Source: Sindora glabra
Lineage: Eukaryota > Streptophyta > Magnoliopsida > Fabales > Fabaceae
Direction of reading: 5' to 3'
DNA: 64,000 nt
NCBI GenBank assembly: GCA_020226215.1
Contig: CM035234.1
Span: 868,001-932,000 of the forward strand
Under the pieces are notes generated by a model that was given only the letters and a program-made list of their open reading frames with translations, was not told the DNA's origin and made no database searches. Both the position numbers and the translations under genes were made by a program. This document shows positions 31,901 through 42,508 of this stretch, one piece after another. Position 1 is the first letter of the stretch. Every line of letters begins with the position of its first letter.

Positions 31901-33980
31901 GATTGAATTCGCTGACAAAACAAAATCACACGACACACCCTCCCAATCGGAGGATTCAGAGGGCGATAATGAGACAGCATCGGCCCAGTACGTGATCCAA
32001 CCCCGACCAACAAAGCTGGACCAATTTGCCGATATTGCGCTGTCCCAGAAGGATCAACAGCAACAAAACAACGATGAAGTTCTACGGCTTAGGGATCAAC
32101 TCACCAGTGCAAACACAGAGTTACTCAGACTGAAGGATGAGTTGACGTCCCTCACTGAGAAACTTCATTCGTTAGACCAACAGAAAGAAGAAAACGCCGA
32201 GACAATATCGAAACTTAAACACAATAACGCACTGCTACAGGAGGAACTGTCCACAGCAACAAGTGAGGCAGAAAACCTCAGGACGGTCAACATTAGTTTG
32301 GAAATGGTTAATAAACAGCTCAATACACAGTTATCAGAGCAGATTGTGCAGGTGGTTGAACAAGCTGAGGTAGAAACCACCAGAGCTGAAGAGCAAGTAA
32401 CATACAAGGCAAAACAGCGATCGATGATAGCGAACATAAAGAAAAAACCAAGAAAAATAAAACGGGACGAGGAGTTCACGTACTCTGGTCCTTTGAAAAA
32501 ACGAACGAGACAAGCATACGCGCGTCAGCAGATAACAACCGCTGAGGAGATAACAACCGCTGAGGAGGTCTACGGGCAGACCAAAGAGGCCCTTGTTGTA
32601 ATTGAGGATGAAACACCCATAGATAAAAACAATAAAAAGCATACTCAGAAGCCACCCCACAGTCCAAAGTTTCCAACTTCAAAATACCTGACCAAGGATG
32701 TCAGGAGTAAGATGATGCAATTAAAACTGGCAGGAGATTCACAGTAAGTCATGTTCTATTTTGTTGTGGATGCTTTGCATTTACTAGGAAGTTTTATCTA
32801 TCGCCTCATCTAATCTCTTTGCCAAATCACCACATGCAGTATTTTTGTCTGGTCAATCCTCGAGCAGGATTTGTTCATCACATTTAAGGATTTGGTGGGA
32901 GTTATGAAGGAGGCATCAATCACGAACAACGTATGTATCATCTGGTCGTTTTTCAAGCATTGTTGTTTTGTCATTAATCACACCTCTGTTCCTGTTACTG
33001 TTTCTTTCCTAAACAGTAATAGGGATATAGTCTAATCGGTCTCCAAAAAGATTGCCACCCTTATCAATCATATAACAAGAACTAAACACTCAATGCAGAT
33101 CATAGATGCTCATGCCTACACTCTGAGCCTGGCTTCCAGGAATAGTGAAAGGAAGGTATTTGCCTTCGACAGCTGTTGCTGGGTAAGATTCTGAATCCAT
33201 CTCGCTTATATGAATCACAGAAGGCACCATTGATTCTGACGTAGGTTAAAACTATGTTGACAGTCTTACATTGTGAGCGACCTCAAGTTTCTCTAGGAAG
33301 CCAGGCAATATAAATTCGATGCACACATGGAGGAGGCAATGGCTGCAGATGTTGTTATCTTCCCACTGAACTCCACGGGCGTCAATGACTTCAGCAACCT
33401 CAACCACTTCACTCTTCTCGTCCTAGATAATAAAGCGCGCAGGTGGACACACTATAACTCGATACGGCCGAGAAGAGAAGGGACACCGGATCCATACTTT
33501 CGTGATGCCGCGATGGTGGTGAGTGATATAAAATACCTTGTTATTTTATTAACGTTACTCTTTCCATCAGACACAGTAACATCATTGTAGATAGTTGCAT
33601 GGAGTTTTCACTTTTCATTTTTGTTGGTTTGCTAACAACAGAAGGACTACTACGAGAAAAGGATGAATGAAATCCTCGCACGGGGTGGATTGGATAAGAG
33701 GGTACGACGAGCCACCTCAGGTACACCGTTTGATATAATATCATACGAACGGTCGCCTCAACAGGAAGAAGCATCGTAAGTAGCAAGGTCCTTTCTTACC
33801 GAATGTTAACATGTCTAGTTACTATTTTCCAGGCAAGACTGCGGGATAATCGTGTGCTTCCATATAGAGAATATATTCAACAATAATGAGTTTCAGGAAC
33901 AATTTCCCTTGGAAGAAGTGAGACGATACAGAGCAAAATTAGTTAATAAATTCCTCCAGGATTTCACTCTTCCCAGCTGA
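28913..33980 (+). CDS. Ulp1-like C48 cysteine peptidase with N-terminal plant transposon domain and coiled coil, nine exons, one in-frame stop
   Basis: Exon model: 28913-28927, 29396-30088, 31386-31511, 31827-32743, 32840-32930, 33099-33182, 33297-33518, 33642-33775, 33833-33980. All junctions are GT-AG and phases agree, giving 809 codons plus stop. Residues 6-236: domain with NPFWVLINAII (54) and TPTSVKLIFGIRDG (105), a pattern I associate with plant transposon-borne proteins. Residues 360-467: heptad-rich coiled coil, then a basic KKKPRKIKR (about 483). Residues 643-809: Ulp1-like fold with His679 (NHFTLLVLD), Asn696 (WTHYNS, where Asp is usual), a Gln pair at 756-757 and Cys764 (QDCGIIVC). 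Known C48 enzymes cleave SUMO or similar conjugates; the substrate here is unknown. Defect: the last codon of exon 3 is TAG (31,509-31,511) where the sister copy has CAG. The exon 7 acceptor chosen (CTCTAG|G) avoids a TAG at 33,294; the sister copy uses one 33 nt upstream. Confidence 0.8.
29147..29179. repeat. Example of the dispersed 33-nt hairpin (intron 1)
   Basis: Arms CATGTTACTGTT... and ...AAACAGTAACATT around a short loop; 33 nt in total. Other single copies in this element are at about 29,270, 31,569, 31,752-31,784 (perfect arms), 32,990, 33,549, 36,421-36,453 (perfect arms) and 36,546. All are in introns or spacer, none in an exon. Confidence 0.85.
30197..31262. repeat. Tandem array 1: seven units of exactly 156 bp inside intron 2
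   Basis: The word TGTATGTCTGTCGC (last unit TGTTTGTCGC) occurs at 30,201, 30,357, 30,513, 30,669, 30,825, 30,981 and 31,137. Units are nearly identical, differing at only a few positions each. Each carries one 33-nt hairpin (arms CATGTTGCTGTTTT and AAAACAGTAACATG, loop AGACT). The final unit degenerates near 31,255. High uniformity points to recent amplification or gene conversion. Confidence 0.95.
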
Positions 33981-34403
33981 AGTTGTTTAACATGCACATA
34001 TGTAACAATAAAGTTAGTTATTATGCACATATGTAAAACTAAATTCATGTTAAACCATTGTCTTAATATTTAAAATTCAAGTGTATGTATTACTCAATTG
34101 TAAATGTAATTCTTCTGTACAGATTAATCTTATATCCAGTTTATGTTAGCACTCAGACATCAGGTTGCCATGTGCATTACTCGCACACGCGTTGATGTTA
34201 CTATGTTTTAACGGATACCCCTCCCATCCAGTTGTGCGATAGTATTATCAAAACCTACCACCAATGTTTGTATGAATGAAGGACAAACTTTGAACAGTAA
34301 TCAGCGATGAACATGCACCTCTCACACGCACACGGGCCAGTTCCCTGGGTGTTAATGTTTTCGTCCAAGACAGTAACATCGCATAGACTGTATTTTTCTT
34401 GCT

Positions 34404-36580
34404 TCTCATCACGAGAGGGACTTGCCAAGTAACATCGCACACGAACAGGTTTCTTGGACATTCGGAGGTTGGGAACCTGCCAAGCGACTTGAATGACAAC
34501 CTAGACCCGCCCTCCAGCCAACCATAACCTCCAGGGCTCACTTCCCAGCAGCTTGGGCGATGTTACTATTTTATCCCAAAACAGTAACATCGCACACGAA
34601 CACGTTTCTTGGACACAATGAGGTTGGGAACCTGCCAAGCGACTTGAATGACAACCTAGACCCGCCCTCCAGCCAACCATAACCTCCAGGGCTCACTTCC
34701 CAACAGCTTGGGCGATGTTGCTGTTTTATCCCAAAACAGTAACATCGCACACGAACACGTTTCTTGGACACAATGAGGTTGGGAACCTGCCAAGCGACTT
34801 GAATGACAACATAGAGGCGCCCTCCAGCCAACCATAACCTCCAGGGCTCACTTCCCAACAGCCTGGGCGATGTTACTGTTTTATCCCAAAACAGTAACAT
34901 CGCACACGAACAGGTTTCTTGGACACAATGAGGTTGGGAACCTGCCAAGCGACTTGAATGACTGGGTAAAGCCGCTCTCCAACCAACCATAACCTCCAGG
35001 GCTCACTTCCCAACAGCCTGGGCGATGTTACTATTTTATCCCAAAATAGTAACATCGCACACGAATACGTTTCTTAGACACAATGAGGTTGGGAACCTGC
35101 CAAGCGACTTGAATGACAACCTAAACCCGCTCTCCAGCCAACCATAACCTCCAGGGTTCACTTCCCAGCAGCCTGGGCGATGTTGTTGTTTTATCCCAAA
35201 ACAGTAACATCGCACACGAACACGTTTCTTAGACACAATGAGGTTGGGAACCTGCCAAGCGACTTGAATGACAACATAGAGGCGCCCTCCAGCCAACCAT
35301 AACCTCCAGGGCTCACTTTCCAACAGCCTGGGTGATGTTACTGTTTTATCCCAAAACAGTAACATCGCACACGAACAGGTTTCTTGGACACAATGAGGTT
35401 GGGAACCTGCCAAGCGACTTGAATGACTGGGTAAAGCCGCCCTCCAGCCAACCATAACCTCCAAGGCTCACTTCCCAACAGCCTGGGCGATGTTACTATT
35501 TTATCCCAAAACAGTAACATCGCACACGAACACGTTTCTTGGACATAATAAGGTTGGGAACCTACCAAGCGACTTGAATGACAACCTAGACCCGCCCTCC
35601 AGCCAACCATAACCTCCAGGGCTCACTTCCTAGCAGCCTGGGCGATGTTGCTGTTTTATCCCAAAACAGTAACATCGCACACAAACACGTTTCTTGGACA
35701 CAATGAGGTTGGGAACCTGCCAAGCGACTTGAATGACAACCTAGACCCGCCCTCCAGCCAACCATAACCTCCAGGGCTCACTTCCCAACAGCCTGGGTGA
35801 TGTTACTGTTTTATCCCAAAATAGTAACATCGCACACGAACAGGTTTCTTGGACACAATGAGGTTGGGAACCTGCCAAGTGACTTGAATGACTGGGTAAA
35901 GCCGCCCTCCAGCCAACCATAACCTCCAGGGCTCACTTCCCAACAGCCTGGGCGATGTTACTGTTTTATCCCAAAATAGTAACATCGCACACGAACAGGT
36001 TTCTTGGACACAATGAGGTTGGGAACCTGCCAAGCGACTTGAATGACAACCTAGACCCGCCCTCCAGCCAACCATAACCTCCAGGGCTCACTTCCCAGCA
36101 GCCTGGGCGATGTTACTGTTTTATCCCAAAACAGTAATATCGCACACGAACACGTTTCTTGGACACAATGAGGTTGGGAACCTGCCAAGCGACTTGAATG
36201 ACAACCTAAACCCGCCCTCCAGCCAACCATAACCTCCAGGGCTCACTTCCCAGCACCCTCGCTGATGTTACTGTTTTCGCCAAAAACAGTAACATCACAT
36301 ATGAACTTAAGTTTCTTGGACATAATCAGGATAGGAACTTGTCAAGCCACGTGAATAACCACCCGCACCCACCCTCCAGCCCATCATAACCTCCAGGACT
36401 CAATACCCATTAGCCTGGACGATGTTACTGTTTTCGTCCAAAACAGTAACATCGCATAGACTGTTGCTTTCTTGCTTCTCATCCTGAGAGGGACTCGTCA
36501 AGTGACATGCACAACCACTCAGACGCAGGACTGAGCGGCCTCTTGGATGTTACTGTTTTCACCCAAAACAGTAACATCCA
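34404..36580. repeat. Tandem array 2: 155-bp units with an A-B-C higher order, 3' of the Ulp1-like gene
   Basis: GATGTT(A/G)(C/T)T starts recur at 34,559, 34,714, 34,869, 35,024, 35,179, 35,334, 35,489, 35,644, 35,799, 35,954, 36,109 and 36,264, an exact 155-bp step. Diverged units lie on both flanks (about 34,404; 36,421; 36,546). Each unit has a 33-nt hairpin (14-nt arms, loop ATCCC) plus about 120 bp of spacer unrelated to array 1. A variable segment has three forms: A (ACAACCTAGACCC), B (ACAACATAGAGGC) and C (ACTGGGTAAAGCC). The order is A B C A B C A A C A A, so a 465-bp trimer underlies part of it. Long minus-strand frames here are only translations of the repeat. Confidence 0.95.
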
Positions 36581-36821
36581 AGATAATATGTAACCAGTAG
36601 TGTTCGATGATGCACGAAAAGGACTGAGCTGTACTACAGGAGTATCAATGGAATTGCCATGAGAAAAAAAAGGGAATGTATTGTTATATTCAGCCACATC
36701 ATCTAATACATTATGTGATCCGATGTCAGTGTCCAAAACAGTATGAAAATACAGAAGTTCAACAACATAGTATAATTTAGTGAGTGTCTTGGCTCCTATT
36801 GACTACTAGTTTTCTAGAACT

Positions 36822-37906
36822 TCACTGATCTGGAAGTAACAAACCATGCACATAAGCAGATCTGTACTCCTCTGGAAGGCTAAAAAAGAAATCAACTTCT
36901 AGGGGGTTGAGAGCAATCTTCCTTGCCGCAGTCATAACTTGGGTAGGAGTTAACCCATTAATCTTCATAATCTCACTTGTCACTTGCATCCTTCTCCCTG
37001 CAGAATCAGATTCATGTTGGAAACAAGAAGCCAAGCGGCCTATATGTTTACTTGCATCCTCCATCACATCACTCATTCGTGCAAATCTAGAAGAGAATTC
37101 TCTCAGAACTTCTGAATTTTCTATCTTTGCCTTCTTTGACCTACGGTTTACTGGGGTGGTTGAGGAAGAAGTTCCCATTGGGGCACATGGAGGGACTGGG
37201 TAAGTGTCCTCCGCGGAAAAGGCAGGAACATTTTCTTCTTGCTCTTCTTCTTCTCTGTCCCTTACTTCGTCTTCTATCCCCTCTAATGCATTTTGTGGAT
37301 TTACAGCCTCGTCTCCAATGGCTCTATCCTTCCCAAATATTTTGGCTAAATCATCAAAAAATGGAAATGGCTTGTTTCTTAAACCCATGACATTTTTGTG
37401 GCTCTAGCATAAAAGAAATATACACAATTAAAGAAGCCAAAACTTTAAAAGCTGTCACCAATAAATAGAAATATACACAATTACACTTATGTGCATAGAA
37501 GAAAAGGCATAATATAAAATATTACCTTCACCCATTCATCCCACACTGGCTTTGAGCAAGTTACGAACTTCCCTTCATCATTCCATCCAAATCCGCTGGC
37601 AGCTGGACCAAGCATCTCCGCAATAGCATTATATTGATTCCTCATATACTTGATACGAGACTCGATGTGTGGCTTAGCCTTCATACCACACTCAGGAATC
37701 TTCTGATCCATAAGTTGTTCCAACCTGTTATAAGCACCATTCTTGAACTGGCCATTATCCGTTTTCCAACCACCCAGCTCCACAAGATCCATCATTGCAC
37801 TAATTAGTGCACGATCCTCAGCGCTTCCCCATCTTGTGCATCCTCTAGATGGGTTCGCACCCTCACCACCTTGGTTGGCATTTCTCTAAGCTTTTGGTTG
37901 ACTCAT
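36822..37906 (-). CDS. Harbinger-associated Myb/SANT-like DNA-binding protein, two exons, one in-frame stop
   Basis: The second protein of PIF/Harbinger transposons; in known systems it binds element ends and helps the transposase reach the nucleus. Exon 1 is 37,906-37,526 and exon 2 is 37,403-36,822 (GT-AG intron of 122 nt, phase 0), 320 residues. Residues about 27-127 form the Myb/SANT-like domain: TRWGSAEDRALISAM, later MLGPAASGFGWNDEGKFV and VWDEWVK. After the junction comes SHKNVMGLRNKPFPFFDDL, the hallmark of this family, then an acidic stretch and a C-terminal region ending SAYVHGLLLPDQ. The only break is TAG at codon 7 (37,888-37,886); a later Met (37,795) would cut into the domain. 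Lies 218 nt downstream of the transposase on the same strand. Confidence 0.85.
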
Positions 37907-38123
37907 CTGTGAAGAATGAAAGATGGAAAGACAGGAAACATAGGAATTCGTTAGAGCGGCATTCTGTTCATGATTTAGCAATTTAGGATGATCATACTGC
38001 CAGTTCAATAAAAAGCGAAGTCATTACTCCTAGCTTATTACAAATTCATATTACAAGAATAAAGTGTATATTGTCTACCAATCCATAAATGCAATACAAG
38101 TGAAACACGCTACATAGTTTTAG

Positions 38124-39535
38124 CTAAACCCTATTCAATGACGTGGTGTCATGTAACCATGCATTGTACATCTCATTGGCAAGATCATGTTTGAAGGTAG
38201 TCCATGCAGCACTAGATTCCATAATTCCAATATTAAGTTCACCATTGTCTTCTTCCTCACCATCCACAAGCAAGGGCTCCATGGGATCCACACTCATGAA
38301 TGTTCGAATGAAATTATGCATCAATGCGCAAGCCAGGATAATTCTACCCACGGTTTTCCTAGGGTACCAAGTTGTACATCTTAGAATACCCCATCTCATT
38401 TTTAACAATCCAAAGCACCTCTCGATAACATTCCTTGCTTGCGAATGCTTTATATTAAAATATTCCTCAGCAGATACAGGTTGCGCACCACTCTTCCACA
38501 CACTTAGATGATATCTCTGGCCTCTAAATGGTGTTAGAAAACCCTCACAATTCATGTATCCGGCATCACACAAATAGTAGTTGCCTATAATTAACCAACA
38601 TAAGTGTTAGGTACTTTCATCTCAAATAAGCTCCTTGGTTCAGATTAAGCAATGTCAAGGTACCTATGGTGTTACTTTGTGGAACTTGCAAAGTATTTTT
38701 TCTAGAAAGTGCATCTCGAAGCACTCTATTGTCATGTGTGGACCCCTCCCAACCAGGCAATATATAAATAAATTGCAAGTCCCGCGTGCAAGCAGCTAAT
38801 ACATTAGTAGTGAGTTCTCATTTTCTATTCCGGAATCTAGCTTTATCTTTATCCCCAACACGAACCTTAATATGAGTTCCATCCAAAGCACCTAAGCAAT
38901 TCTGCAGTGTGTATATATATAACTTGTTAATAGATACTGTATATATTCATAAATATTTACGCATTCATCTAATCTTCCTAGAAATTCTAACTTACCTTAA
39001 ACCATTTCCACCTATCACCTTGGCAATTCTCAATCACTGGCTCAGGTTTCTTTAGTAGAATATCATGGCATCTAAGGACAGCGAGGAGAACTGAATTGAA
39101 GTGCCTAGATATTGTCTCACTACTTCTCCTAAAGTACAATTGAGTTCTTCGATTTTTTGTGTCATAAGAAAGTGTGAATAGAAATAAAGCAACCATCTCC
39201 TCTAAACTAGTATTCCTATTTCCTTGTAACTTACCGACATCTCTAAGCATATCACATAACTTAGAAAAACAGGCTCTATTCATCCTAAGGTTGTCCAAGC
39301 ATGCTAAGTCACTTTCTTGAATCATTGGCCTGAGATTCAAAATCCTAGCATAATATCTTTCTTCAGCACAACTGTCAAATATATAGGACATAGGCTGAGG
39401 CAATCTAATGTCCAAAAAGGACAAAAGATACAAGAATTCAGAAATAGCCTCCAAAATCATGAGTATCATCTGTGTGTATAATGCAATACATGTAGTAGCA
39501 ATCTTCTTCTTTTTACTCAACGGTAAGCGAGCCAT
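38124..39535 (-). CDS. PIF/Harbinger DDE transposase, three exons, one in-frame stop
   Basis: Cuts and pastes the element. Exon 1 is 39,535-38,996, exon 2 38,901-38,664 and exon 3 38,584-38,124; introns are GT-AG, total 412 residues, normal for the family. Exon 1 holds the N-terminal helix-turn-helix-like region (LRMNRACFSKLCDMLRDVG, SSETISRHFNSVLLAVL). Catalytic triad: Asp187 (NCLGALDGTHIK), Asp237 (PGWEGSTHDNRVL) and Glu314 (RNVIERCFGLLKMRWGIL). Start chosen at MARLPLSKKKK, because the longer frame upstream has no family character. The single defect is TGA at residue 208 (38,820-38,818) in RNRK-stop-ELTTNV, where the family usually has Gly. The protein is otherwise complete, so the copy may have been active not long ago. 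Confidence 0.9.
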
Positions 39536-40721
39536 AACTGTATGACATAGACAAATTACATGCAAGAATGTTATAAGTTAGAATAGCAATAAAAATTTCG
39601 TCAGCCACTCTGAGTAATTTGAATGCAACAAACTCTATTCATCTTTTTCAAGGTAGTCAACAGGCAAACAACAACGATATCATATCCATAACCTCTTAGA
39701 AGCACTGCCATCGTGGTTGGATTAAACATACCAGTTTGCTAAACCATAAGCACACCCTTTTTGGTCAAATTCCACAACAAGAGGAAATATAACGAGCAAT
39801 GTCATCAAGGCTTACCAGAAATCGCTAGTGCCGTTACCCGGAACTGTTGCTAGGGTTTAGGGGAGATGGCAGAAGCTCGAGAAGCAGAAATCGCTACTAC
39901 CGTTGCTGGAGACTGCTGCTAGGGTTGAGACGCGACGGGAGATGCTCGACAAACAAAAAGCCATACAGGAAGAGGTGAATCCTGATATTCAAATTATAAG
40001 GGCAAAATTGGTATTAAGTAATTTTAGCAGGATCATTCTTGTCTATAAATTAGTTGAAAACGCAGCCAATAAAACTTATCGAGGGGGGGTGGGTAAGTGA
40101 CCTCCTGCGTTTTATGAGAAATATAAGTTCCCGGGAAGATCTATTTCCTCCCATTTGGGCAACCAAACAACTCTGGGGTCGTTTATTTCCTGGGAACTCC
40201 AGTTTCCCACGTTATTGCTGCGAACCAAACGACCTCTAAATCATCCCCAATTAACATAGTCAAACTGCAACAAAAGCTACTTTGTCTTTTCTCGTGCTGC
40301 AATGTCCTGCAAAATTGACTTCTGCATAAGAAAAGGCAAATCTAAATCTCTATCATGACTTGACTTTTGTGAAGGGCAGATTGTGATGGCCAATAGGAGA
40401 GGGGAATCTAATTCGCAGAAATGTGTGCAGCGTTTGATGAGGTAATGAAAGGAAAGAATGAAGGAAACACAAGGAGTAATAATTATTTTAGGTGATTCGC
40501 GTCTGCTAGGGTTTGGTGTCGGATAGCCAAATTTTAACCTTTTTTCCTATACAATGTGTTTCAATTACAATCCGACTAGCTTCGTGGGAAGCTTAGTATT
40601 CCTATAGCTACCGGAAAAGGATATGAAAGAGCTCCCTTTAATCCGAATCCTTCCCTTTCTCATCTTAACGGGGGATTTAATAAAAGAAATAAGGCAGGTT
40701 ACTAGTGAAGAAGAAAATTTA

Positions 40722-42382
40722 ATGGCTCGTAGTAAAAAAAAGGCAAAAAACTCTTATGCAGAAGAAACTCAGATGGATGAAGCAATAGAAAAGAGACTTC
40801 TCGAGCAGAGGCAAGTGTTTGATTCAAAATGCGATGGAAACCAAGTATTTGATAATATGCCTGAGAAATAGAATAGTGTTACTTCTAATCGAAATGTAAT
40901 TTCGTATAGAGATACCTTTTTAAAAATTAATAGAGAGATGGGAATTAATGATGAAGAAGAATTCAATGAGAAAGATATAGATGAATTGGATGATCTAGAG
41001 GATGATTTGGAAAAGAAGGAGGGTGGAAAGGAAGATGTATACTGCCCAAATGTGGTAATCTCTAGAAAGGAGAGATTGGATTTATACAAACTATGGAAGC
41101 TAGCACTAATTGTAAAACTATTGGGAAGAAGGATGGGCTTGAATTTCCCGAGACAGATATTGTAGAAGATGTGGGGAATTTATAGGGCTTTTAAATTTAT
41201 TGATATGGAAAATGATTACTTCCTAGTAAAATTTACCAACATTCAGGATTACAATCATGTCCTAAGAGAGGGACCCTGAATGGTTTTTTATCATTACTTA
41301 ATTGTGCAAAGATGAAGACCGAATTTTAATCCTTTTAATGATGCAGTGAGGAAGATAGCTATATGGATGAGGGTTCCAAGTTTATCAATAGAGTATTACA
41401 ACTAGCACTTCCTTTGGAGATTGGGTAACCATTTTGGAAGAACTTTGAAGGTGGATAGTAATACGTTAAGAAAGGGGAAGTAGGTGGAGAATATATAGTG
41501 GAAAGAGCAAAATTTGCGAGGATATGTATTGAAATTAATTTAAGGAAACAATTTTTATCCAAGTTCAGGCTTAAAGGAAAGATCTATAGGGTAGAATATG
41601 AAGGTCTCCATACCATATGTTTTAACTGTGGAAAGTACGGTTATAAGAAGGAAATATGTCTGAATGAATAAAAAGGGACTGAGATGGAGCAAGAAGGTAG
41701 TGATCAATTTAAATCTTTTGGTGCTAATCAGTTAACTAGAAGTGATGTGAGTAAAGATGCTTTTAGGGCATGGATAATTGTGCAAAAAAATAGAGGCAGA
41801 TTTAACAGAGCTACAGAAAGAAAGGTTACTGAAAGCTTAGGAGATAAGAAAAAAGAAGAGGCCTCAAATGGGCTAGGAAGGAGAAATAAAATCCAAATAA
41901 ATGAAGGTTCACATTTTAATGTATTAGCAAATAATAAGGAATCAAGTGATATGGAGATAATTCCTAATGATGAATCATTTACAAAAGCCTCGGATGAGCA
42001 GAGGGAAAAATCAAAGGCATATGAATCTCCAATTGTGAGTATCTAGGAAGAAGTGAATACTCTTAATCAGGCAACTCTGACTAGTGGAAATGGGCAAAAA
42101 GGAAGAAATAATTCTAAGAAATCAATTGAGAATGCTCCAGATCAAGTAAAGAAGGATAGTAATGTTAGCATGAAAAATAGAAATAGTGCTCTGAAAGCGA
42201 AAGCTCCTCTAGTGTTGTACCCCCCAAAAGGATATCTTGTTATTTCCAATAAAGCAACTAGTAGAAACAATGCAAGTCCTAAGATGGAAATAGGGGAAAT
42301 TGGTAGTTCAAAGTCGGGACAAGAGAATGTGAAGATGAAAGAAACAATTGGGGAACCACTAAAACCTCCAGACAAATCATGA
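40722..42382 (+). pseudogene. LINE ORF1: DUF4283 nucleic-acid-binding protein with CCHC knuckle
   Basis: Starts MARSKKKAKNSYAEETQ. An acidic segment follows (DDLEDDLEKKEGGKEDV, near 40,990). The DUF4283 pattern begins at about 41,090 (LYKLWKLALIVKLLGRRMG; later NDYFLVKFTNIQDY and FARICIEINLRKQFLSKFR). The zinc knuckle sits near 41,620-41,660 as CFNCGKYGYKKEIC, so the Cys-Cys-Lys-Cys version has lost its His. A lysine-rich tail ends at 42,382. Stops at 40,869, about 41,164, 41,277 and others break the frame. Confidence 0.75.
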
Positions 42383-42508
42383 TGTATAGATTACATGAAA
42401 AGAGCTAATAAGCAAATCCAGATGATGGATAATGATTCAGCTGTAGAAGCTTTAGGGAGGCATCAAGGTACATTACCTTGGTTAATTTACTTTATTATTT
42501 AGTTAAAT

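Larger units (their letters stand above)
28341..40236. mobile_element. PIF/Harbinger-type DNA transposon, 11.9 kb, with a Ulp1-like cargo gene
   Basis: The left terminus GGAATCGTTTAATTC and the right terminus (read inward) GAGGTCGTTTGGTTC are inverted repeats. Each is flanked by TAA (28,338-28,340 and 40,237-40,239), the 3-bp target duplication typical of PIF/Harbinger. Subterminal DNA at both ends is rich in GGGAA, GGAACT and AGTTCC words. Contents: a Ulp1-like gene on plus (28,913-33,980), a satellite array (34.4-36.6 kb), then a Myb/SANT-like gene and a DDE transposase on minus (36,822-39,535). The cargo gene and the transposition genes point toward each other. Related to the element starting at 54,682. 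Each gene has one in-frame stop, so this copy is probably recently dead. Confidence 0.85.

Noticed and set aside
33264..33296. In-frame TAG at 33,294 in peptidase exon 7
   Set aside because: A good pyrimidine-rich acceptor ends exactly there (CTCTAG|G), so the stop can be spliced out in phase.
34571..36075. Minus-strand frames of 90-142 residues in a row, all alike
   Set aside because: They are translations of the 155-bp satellite (155 x 3 = 465, so the frame recurs) and show no protein family features.
30197..36580. Regularly spaced palindromes resembling a CRISPR array
   Set aside because: Plant nuclear DNA; spacers are themselves repeated and units are satellite-like. There are no cas genes.
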